From Ectopseudomonas guguanensis (GTDB taxonomy: Bacteria > Pseudomonadota > Gammaproteobacteria > Pseudomonadales > Pseudomonadaceae), in contig NZ_FNJJ01000012.1 of NCBI RefSeq assembly GCF_900104265.1, positions 79,983 to 143,982 on the forward strand: 64,000 bases of DNA. The letters run 5' to 3'. Under the pieces are notes generated by a model. It was not told the origin of the DNA. It searched no databases and was given only the letters and a program-made list of their open reading frames with translations. Positions within the stretch are counted from its first letter, which is position 1, and each line of letters begins with the position of its first letter. Both the position numbers and the translations under genes were made by a program. Shown piece by piece: positions 58,315 through 64,000 of the stretch.

Positions 58315-60036
58315 GTCCTTTGCCGGACCGCTGGCCACGGCCCCCAGCGCACGCTCGGCCTGGCTCTGGCGCAGCTCGCGCCAGTGCTGGAGTACGCCGC
58401 GTGGCGCCCAGATCTGCGGCTCGGAAGGTTCGAAGCCGTCGCTTTGCTCACGCTCGGCGACGCGTTCCCTGGCCAGTTCGAAGGCCCGTTCCAGGTTGTC
58501 GGTTTCGCCGAGGGCCTCGGCGAACAGGGCGCGGCCGAAATAGGTGAAGTCGTTCTCCTCGCTGCAGCCGAAGGAAACCCGGTCGGCGCGTGCGGCGGTC
58601 ATCACCAGGGTCTTTTCGTCTTTCAGTGGTGGGATGAAACCGCCGGAGTAGCAAGCCGAAATCACCACCACCTTGTTGCGTTGCTTGAGTGGAGCCAGCA
58701 GCGCCGCGAGCTCGCTGGCAGGCAGGTCGGCCAGTTGCAGGCGCGGCTGGTCGAGGTTGAGTTCGTGGCGGCGCGAGCCATGGCTGGTCAGGTAGATGAA
58801 GACCAGGTCTTCCTCGCCACTGCGTTCGGCCAGGGCCTGGACCGCGCGGGTAAGGTTCTCGCGGGTGGCCAGCGGGCGGTCGGCGAGATGGTCACGGTGG
58901 TTGACCAGGCTGATGCTGCCGTAGGCGCCAAAACGATCGCGCATCAGCCTGCCGACATAGTCGGCTTCGCGCATGAATACGCTCTGCTTGCCGTCGCCCG
59001 CCAGGGTCAGTGCATAGAGTTCGCGTGCCGGTGTCGAGGCCGGGATCGCGGCGATCGCCTCATCGAGCAGTTGGCCCTGTTGCAGCAAACCCAGCTCGAG
59101 GCTGTCGGGCAACACCTGGCCCTGTTCGTCACGGATCAGTCGCCCGCCTTGCCAGGTGCCGGACTGGCGGCTGCCATCGGCCAGGGTCAGGGTGCCCTCG
59201 CCGTTGTATTCGCCGCCGGAGAAATGGCCGCGGTAGGCGCTGCCGTCGGGCAGGGTGAGCAGGCCTTGGCCTTCGTACTGCCAGTCGGCGAATTCACCGA
59301 GGTAGCGCGTGCCTTCGCCGTCGCTGTATTCGCCGGGGCCCTGCATTACGCCCTCGACGAACTCGCCGGCCCAGGTTTCGCCGCTGGCGCTCTGGTAGCG
59401 GCCCTTGCCATGGAACTCGTCGTTCTTGAATCCGCCGCTGTAGTTGTCGCCGTCGGCGTTGTGGTAGCTGCCCTGACCGTTGAGCAGGCCCTGGGCGAAC
59501 ACGCCGCTGAACTGGTTGCCATAGGCGTCGATGCGCACGCCCTGGCCCTCGAACCGACCCTTGACGAACTGGCCCTGGAAACTGCTGCCATCGGCCATTT
59601 CCAGTTTGCCCAGGCCGTGGAAGTGGTCGTTGAGAAACTCGCCCCGGTAGCGCTGGCCGCCCTGTTCCAGCAGGCCGACGCCGCTGAATCTATTACGCTC
59701 GAAACTGCCTTCGTAGCGGCTGCCGTCGCTGTAGGTCAGGGTGCCCTGGCCATGGAACATGCCTTCATGGAATTCGCCCAGGTAGTGTTCGCCACCAGGC
59801 CCCTGCCACTCGCCGCTGCCTTCGAGCATGCCGTCCTTGAACTGGCCGACGAACCAGCTGCCATTGCGGTAGTCCAGGCGCCCCGGTCCTTGCAGCAACC
59901 CGTCGACGATCTCGCCGCGATAGCGGCCGCCGTCGGGCAGGGTGGCATTGGCCGGCAACAGCGGGCGCGCTTCGTCGCAACCGACGATCAGCAGGGACAG
60001 GCAAAGAGGCAGCAGGCGCAGGGCAGGGGCAGTCAT
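58312..60036 (-). CDS. MORN-repeat lipoprotein with C13 (caspase-like) peptidase domain
   Basis: The 574-residue protein has a lipoprotein signal (MTAPALRLLPLCLSLLIVGC), about a dozen MORN repeats (YRGEIVDGLLQGPGRLDYR pattern, ~40-325) and a C-terminal clan CD peptidase domain with His in YLTSHGSRRHE and Cys in ISACYSGGF. MORN repeats often bind lipids or proteins, so this may be a surface- or periplasm-anchored protease. Start 60036 is chosen because sequence upstream in frame is antisense to maoC. The stop is inside MITE copy 3. Confidence 0.87.
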   Translation of the reverse strand: MTAPALRLLPLCLSLLIVGCDEARPLLPANATLPDGGRYRGEIVDGLLQGPGRLDYRNGSWFVGQFKDGMLEGSGEWQGPGGEHYLGEFHEGMFHGQGTLTYSDGSRYEGSFERNRFSGVGLLEQGGQRYRGEFLNDHFHGLGKLEMADGSSFQGQFVKGRFEGQGVRIDAYGNQFSGVFAQGLLNGQGSYHNADGDNYSGGFKNDEFHGKGRYQSASGETWAGEFVEGVMQGPGEYSDGEGTRYLGEFADWQYEGQGLLTLPDGSAYRGHFSGGEYNGEGTLTLADGSRQSGTWQGGRLIRDEQGQVLPDSLELGLLQQGQLLDEAIAAIPASTPARELYALTLAGDGKQSVFMREADYVGRLMRDRFGAYGSISLVNHRDHLADRPLATRENLTRAVQALAERSGEEDLVFIYLTSHGSRRHELNLDQPRLQLADLPASELAALLAPLKQRNKVVVISACYSGGFIPPLKDEKTLVMTAARADRVSFGCSEENDFTYFGRALFAEALGETDNLERAFELARERVAEREQSDGFEPSEPQIWAPRGVLQHWRELRQSQAERALGAVASGPAKD

Positions 60037-60185
60037 GATGGACGTCCAGGTCGGTGCTTTGCTCGGCAGTATGCCGCAAGCCTGCAGGCTTGCGCTGCCG
60101 AGTCGCACGCTTAAGCGATGCAGGATCGCTCCCGCTCCGGCGCATGGCGCGGAAAACGGGAGCGACAGGGGATGTCCGGGCGGGA

Positions 60186-60641
60186 TCAGACGAAGCAGAG
60201 GGTAAGCGGCTCGGCGATATAGGCCGGTTTTTCCTGGCCTTCGATCTCCAGCACGGCGCGGGCCTTGAGCAGCCACTGGCCGGGGTTCTTCTCGTTGGCG
60301 TCGGTCAGGGTCACCGTCAGGCGCACCCTGGAGTCGACCTTCACCGGCTGGATGAAGCGCACGCTGTCCAGGCCGTAGTTCACCGCCATCTTCAGGCCCT
60401 GCGGCATGATCATGATGCCTTCCATCAGCATCGGCACCAGCGACAGCGAGAGGAAACCGTGAGCGATGGTGGTGCCGAAGGGGGTGAGCTTGGCCTTTTC
60501 CGGGTCGACGTGGATGAACTGGTGGTCGCCGGTGCACTCGGCGAACTGGTTGATGCGCTGCTGATCGATGGTCAGCCACTCGGACTTGCCGAGTTCCTTG
60601 CCAACATGATCCTTGAGTTCTGCTACGGGTACGAACGGCAT
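60186..60641 (-). CDS. MaoC-family dehydratase
   Basis: The 151-residue hot-dog fold protein has the hydratase-2-like segment FIHVDPEKAKLTPFGTTIAHGF with Asp and His of the active site, and is similar to (R)-specific enoyl-CoA hydratases/nodulation protein N. It begins MPFVPVAELKDHVGKELGKSEW. Likely role is in fatty acyl-CoA metabolism. Gap 60642-60895 upstream holds no visible gene. Confidence 0.9.
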   Translation of the reverse strand: MPFVPVAELKDHVGKELGKSEWLTIDQQRINQFAECTGDHQFIHVDPEKAKLTPFGTTIAHGFLSLSLVPMLMEGIMIMPQGLKMAVNYGLDSVRFIQPVKVDSRVRLTVTLTDANEKNPGQWLLKARAVLEIEGQEKPAYIAEPLTLCFV

Positions 60642-60895
60642 AGTTCCTCCTTGAGGACGCGGGTGTTTTTCTTGTGTGCGTAAAACCGTTGCGGTCTAGA
60701 TCAGCACGGGGGCGACGGCGGGTCAAGCCTGCCCAGGCGTGCTGAATGACGCGGCATAGGTCAGCCTGGCGAAGCAATCCGGAGGCCAGCTGAGGTGCAT
60801 CGCGCCTATAATGGCCGACATGCCTCAATAGATGCCCGGAATCCCCTCTCGCGAGCGGAATCGCGGCCATCGCTCGTCTTGTGGAGACCTCAAAC

Positions 60896-61255
60896 ATGCT
60901 GCTTCGCGGCCTTTCCTGGCTGGTGCTGTGCCAGTTGCTGGGTACCGTTCTCAACGTGCTGCTGTTACCGATGCTACCCGGGCCGATCATCGGCATGCTG
61001 CTGCTGTTCGTCTTTCTCATCGCCCGTGGCGAGGTGGGCGAGCCGCTCAGCGTGGCGTCCAGCAGCCTGCTCAAGTACCTGCCGCTGATTCTGGTACCGC
61101 CCGCGGTGGGTGTGATGGCCTATGCCAGTGATATTGCCGCCGATTTCTGGGCAGTGGTCGGCGCCCTGGTGCTGTCGCTGCTGGTATCGCTGGCCTTCGC
61201 CGGCTGGCTGATGCAGAAACTGATCGAGCGCCAGCAGCGCCGGGAGGACGCATGA
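60896..61255 (+). CDS. LrgA/CidA-family holin-like membrane protein
   Basis: The ~119-residue protein has four predicted membrane helices with the LrgA signature LPGPIIGMLLLFVFL. LrgA/CidA proteins influence autolysis or small-metabolite export together with LrgB. ATG 60896 lies 9 nt after GGAG; the GTG at 60881 overlaps that site and is rejected. The stop overlaps the lrgB start by ATGA. Confidence 0.9.
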   Translation: MLLRGLSWLVLCQLLGTVLNVLLLPMLPGPIIGMLLLFVFLIARGEVGEPLSVASSSLLKYLPLILVPPAVGVMAYASDIAADFWAVVGALVLSLLVSLAFAGWLMQKLIERQQRREDA

Positions 61256-61968
61256 GTCCGGATTGGCAGGGCGCCTGGCAGGCGTTGACCCATCACCCGC
61301 TGTTCGGCATCGGCATCACCCTCGGTGCCTATCAGTTGGCCATGGCCGCCTACGAGCGCACCCGCTGGGTATTCCTGCAGCCGGTGCTGGTCTCGATGCT
61401 CACGGTCATCGGCATCCTGCTGCTGTGCGGCCTGAGCTTCGCCGAATACCGCAGTAGCGTCGCGGCGCTGACCCTGCTGCTCGGCCCGGCCACCGTGGCC
61501 CTGGCCGTGCCGCTGTATCTCAATCTGCGGCGGATTCGCCAGCTGTTCTGGCCCATCATCCTCACCCTGCTGGTCGCCGGCACCGTCGCCACCGTGCTTG
61601 GGGCCGGACTGGCCTGGTTGTTTGGTGCCGAACGGTTGATGCTGATGAGCATGGCGCCCAAGTCGGTGACCTCGCCGATCGCCATGCTGGTGGCCGATCA
61701 GATCGGCGGTATCGCGGCGCTGGCAGCGGTGTTCGTGATGATCACCGGGGTTCTCGGTGCCATCGTCGGGCCGTCCATCCTGCGCCTGTGCCGGGTTCGC
61801 CATCCGGCGGCACAGGGCATGGCGCTGGGCATCACCGCCCATGCCGTGGGCACGGCCCGCGCGCTGCAGGAGAGCGACGAATGCGGCGCCTTCGCCGCGC
61901 TGGCGATGAGCCTGATGGGGGTGATCACCGCCGTGCTGCTGCCTCTGGCGATTGTCCTGTTCCTGTGA
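61252..61968 (+). CDS. LrgB-family membrane protein
   Basis: The 238-residue polytopic protein has the LrgB motifs LMSMAPKSVTSPIAM and HAVGTARALQESDECGAFAALAM. It is the partner of the LrgA-like protein, encoded in an overlapping operon. Confidence 0.93.
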   Translation: MSPDWQGAWQALTHHPLFGIGITLGAYQLAMAAYERTRWVFLQPVLVSMLTVIGILLLCGLSFAEYRSSVAALTLLLGPATVALAVPLYLNLRRIRQLFWPIILTLLVAGTVATVLGAGLAWLFGAERLMLMSMAPKSVTSPIAMLVADQIGGIAALAAVFVMITGVLGAIVGPSILRLCRVRHPAAQGMALGITAHAVGTARALQESDECGAFAALAMSLMGVITAVLLPLAIVLFL

Positions 61969-62029
61969 GAGCCTCCCTGGCAACTTCCTGATGCCCGGCA
62001 GCATCGCGTTGATAACAGGCCGTGAACCC

Positions 62030-62614
62030 ATGAATCTCCCGCTGTTCCCGCTCAACACCGTACTGTTTCCCGGCTGCGTGCTCGACCTGCAGATTTTCGA
62101 GGCGCGCTACCTGGACATGATCAGCCGCTGCATGAAGCAGGGCTCGGGCTTCGGTGTGGTGTGCATCGTCGAGGGCGAGGAAGTGGGCGAGGCTGCCAGC
62201 CGTTTCGCGGCCATCGGCTGCGAGGCAGTGGTGCGCGACTTTCAGCAGCGCGCCAATGGCCTGCTGGGGATTCGCGTCGAGGGCGGGCGGCGCTTTCGCG
62301 TCGAGCGTGCCCAGGTTCTGCCCGACCAGCTGACCGTCGCCGAGGTGCAGTGGCTGCAGGAGCCGCCAGACAGCCCGCTGCAGGCCGAGCATGCCGACCT
62401 CGCCGCCCTGCACGCGGCGCTGGCCGAACATCCGCTGGTGGCCGGCCTGGCCATGGCGGGCGTGGTCACCGGCCAGCAGCAACTGGCCAACCAGCTGGCC
62501 TACCTGCTGCCGCTGGAGCCGGCGCAGAAGCTGCAACTGCTTCAGCTCGACGAGCCAGCCCTGCGCCTTGAGCAGCTGCACGCCATGCTGGAAATGCTTC
62601 AGGGGGAGGCCTGA
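62030..62614 (+). CDS. LON N-terminal (substrate-binding) domain protein
   Basis: The 194-residue protein is a stand-alone LON N-terminal domain: MNLPLFPLNTVLFPGCVLDLQIFEARYLDMI is the classic start, and the ATPase and protease domains of Lon are absent. Function unknown, possibly a peptide-binding adaptor. ATG 62030 is the family start. Confidence 0.92.
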   Translation: MNLPLFPLNTVLFPGCVLDLQIFEARYLDMISRCMKQGSGFGVVCIVEGEEVGEAASRFAAIGCEAVVRDFQQRANGLLGIRVEGGRRFRVERAQVLPDQLTVAEVQWLQEPPDSPLQAEHADLAALHAALAEHPLVAGLAMAGVVTGQQQLANQLAYLLPLEPAQKLQLLQLDEPALRLEQLHAMLEMLQGEA

Positions 62615-62634
62615 GGCGACGCACGCCTGGCGCC

Positions 62635-63951
62635 TCAGTAGGCGTAGCGCAGCAGCGCATGGGACAGCTGCCAGGTCGCCATACCGCCCAGTACCGCGAT
62701 GCAGGCGGGCAGGATGATCCACCACAGACGCGCCGGCAGTGCCGGCAGCACCTCGCGGCGCTGACACAGCGCCAGGCTCAGGCCGCACACGGCCGAGGCC
62801 AGCAGCGCGCCGGCAATGATATCGCTGGGCCAGTGCACGCCCAGGTAGACCCGCGACAGGGCGATCGCTGCAGCCAGCAGGCAGGCCACCACCAGCCAGG
62901 CCAGGCGCAGGCGTGCCGATTGCCCGCGCCCGGCCAGCACACCCAGCACCAGGAAGAAGGCAAAGGCTGCCGAGCTGTGGCCGCTGGGAAAGCTGAAGGT
63001 GGTCAGCGGTTCGCTAAGCACATCGGGGCGCGCTCGGGCGAAGCCATGCTTGAGCGTGCTGTTGCCGATGGCGGTGAGCAGCAGGGTCAAAGCGGCGAAC
63101 AGCAGGTGACGCCAGCGTCGCGCCAGCAGCAGCAGGGTACACAGCAGCGCGGCCGCGACCAGCTGGATATGGAAGTCGCCCAGCCGGGTCAGGGTGCCGA
63201 TCCACTGGTCCAGGTGCGCCTGACGCTGCTCCTGCACCAGGGTCATCAGGCCCTGATCCAGCGCATCGAGATGCGGCCAGCCGATGACCATGGCCAGCAG
63301 CAGCACGAGGCTGAGCCCGCCACCCAGCAGGCTGGCCCGCTGCTTTTCCGCCAGGCTGGCCTGGATGGTCAGCAGCAGGATCACGCCGATGCCGGCCAGC
63401 AGCACCGCCGCCTCGGTCCAGAAACCCTCCGCCATCGGCAGGCGCAGGGCCGCGCCGGTGGCCCAGCCGGGTAGCAGGTAGGCCAGGGCCCAGCCCGCTG
63501 CAGCCACCAGGCTGACCAGAATGAAGCGCAGCAGCGGCATGTTCAGCATGCCGGCCACCATGGGCAGCATGGGCCGCAGCGGGCCGATGAAACGCCCGAC
63601 CAGCAGGCTGGCCACGCCGTAGTGGCGGAAATACAGCTCGGCGCGCAGGATCCATTGCGGGTGATGGCGCAGCACTGGCAGACGGCCGATGTTGCGTTTG
63701 AAACGCCTGCCCAGCGCGTAGGAAATCATGTCGCCGCACAGCGCGCCGGCGTAGGCCAGCAGCAGTGTCTGCCAGAGGGTCAGCACGCCGCTGCCGGCGA
63801 GCAGCGCGACGCTGAACAGCAGCACCACGCCTGGCAGCACGATGCCCACCAGGGCCAGGCATTCGAGCAGGGCGATGAGGAAGATCGCCAGTCCCAGCCA
63901 TTGCGGGTTGCCGCTCAGCCAGGTGGTCAGGTTGTCCAGCCAGACGCTCAT
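62635..63951 (-). CDS. DedA-PAP2 phosphatase fusion membrane protein
   Basis: The 438-residue protein joins an N-terminal DedA/SNARE-associated domain (~1-190: FSVALLAGSGVLTLWQTLL, RFIGPLRPMLPMVAGMLNM) to a C-terminal PAP2 phosphatase with KHGFARARP, FPSGHSSAAFAFFL and SRVYLGVHWPSDIIAGAL motifs. It probably acts on undecaprenyl pyrophosphate or phosphatidate at the membrane, with the DedA part as lipid flippase (inference). The 49 bp to the right edge show nothing else. Confidence 0.93.
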   Translation of the reverse strand: MSVWLDNLTTWLSGNPQWLGLAIFLIALLECLALVGIVLPGVVLLFSVALLAGSGVLTLWQTLLLAYAGALCGDMISYALGRRFKRNIGRLPVLRHHPQWILRAELYFRHYGVASLLVGRFIGPLRPMLPMVAGMLNMPLLRFILVSLVAAAGWALAYLLPGWATGAALRLPMAEGFWTEAAVLLAGIGVILLLTIQASLAEKQRASLLGGGLSLVLLLAMVIGWPHLDALDQGLMTLVQEQRQAHLDQWIGTLTRLGDFHIQLVAAALLCTLLLLARRWRHLLFAALTLLLTAIGNSTLKHGFARARPDVLSEPLTTFSFPSGHSSAAFAFFLVLGVLAGRGQSARLRLAWLVVACLLAAAIALSRVYLGVHWPSDIIAGALLASAVCGLSLALCQRREVLPALPARLWWIILPACIAVLGGMATWQLSHALLRYAY

Positions 63952-64000
63952 CGTTCTGCTCCCTAAACGCTCATCAATCGATAGTCTTGGCCTTCGACCT

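Noticed and set aside
60037..61074. N-terminal extension of the MORN-C13 frame to 61074
   Set aside because: The extra codons are shadow frames over the maoC region and the 5' end of the LrgA-like gene; the lipoprotein signal at 60036 marks the real start.

Overview
The window is a high-GC chromosomal segment of a Pseudomonas species. A P. mendocina/oleovorans-like lineage is a guess; no rRNA is present to place it. The genus call rests on a complete wspABCDEFR operon, the pcaQ-pcaHG-pcaR gene order, OprD-type porins, mpl and ubiX, and many short REP palindromes. No tRNA, rRNA, CRISPR array, phage or transposase gene was seen.

Left part (1-27.8 kb): an aromatic/hydroaromatic catabolic island. 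It starts with the end of pcaQ, then pcaHG, a ZapE/AFG1-like ATPase, an AEC permease, pcaR, pcaIJF and pcaBDC, which encode the whole protocatechuate branch of the beta-ketoadipate pathway. At 10.7-25.3 kb lies a less familiar block: an FAD dehydrogenase, a chemoreceptor, an OprD porin and a tripartite tricarboxylate-type transporter (tctC, tctA, tctB) on the minus strand, and an IclR regulator, a Gfo/Idh/MocA dehydrogenase, a xylose-isomerase-like TIM-barrel protein, a broken EamA transporter and quiC (3-dehydroshikimate dehydratase) on the plus strand. A TetR regulator and an aroQ-aroE pair of catabolic type complete the route quinate/shikimate -> 3-dehydroshikimate -> protocatechuate -> acetyl-CoA + succinyl-CoA. 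Repeated operator sequences tie the parts together: GTTCGATWATCGAAC next to a second palindrome at iclR/tct and quiC, the second palindrome alone at aroQ, and a separate TGGAACTWWGTTCYA box at the FAD gene and the Gfo/Idh gene. The FAD, Gfo/Idh and TIM-barrel enzymes have no evident step in the known route and are the best candidates for an undescribed feeder pathway.

Middle part (27.8-43.7 kb): the Wsp surface-sensing/c-di-GMP chemosensory operon (wspR to wspA, minus strand), inorganic pyrophosphatase, MtfA peptidase, a degenerate phosphatase-kinase pseudoenzyme, a GNAT acetyltransferase, mpl, ubiX, two small exported proteins and a YbaK-type deacylase.

Right part (43.8-64 kb): an acyl-CoA utilisation cluster (MBL hydrolase, thiolase, acyl-CoA dehydrogenase, transporter, acyl-CoA synthetase) divergent from a PAS histidine kinase/FixJ-type regulator pair; a periplasmic-sensing GGDEF-EAL protein; a methyltransferase; a DUF5629-like protein; an NAD(P)-binding protein; a MORN-repeat/C13 peptidase lipoprotein; a MaoC protein; lrgAB; a LON-N domain protein; and a DedA-PAP2 fusion.

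Three copies of a MITE-like palindromic element and about a dozen REP palindromes punctuate the window. Several sit exactly on stop codons.
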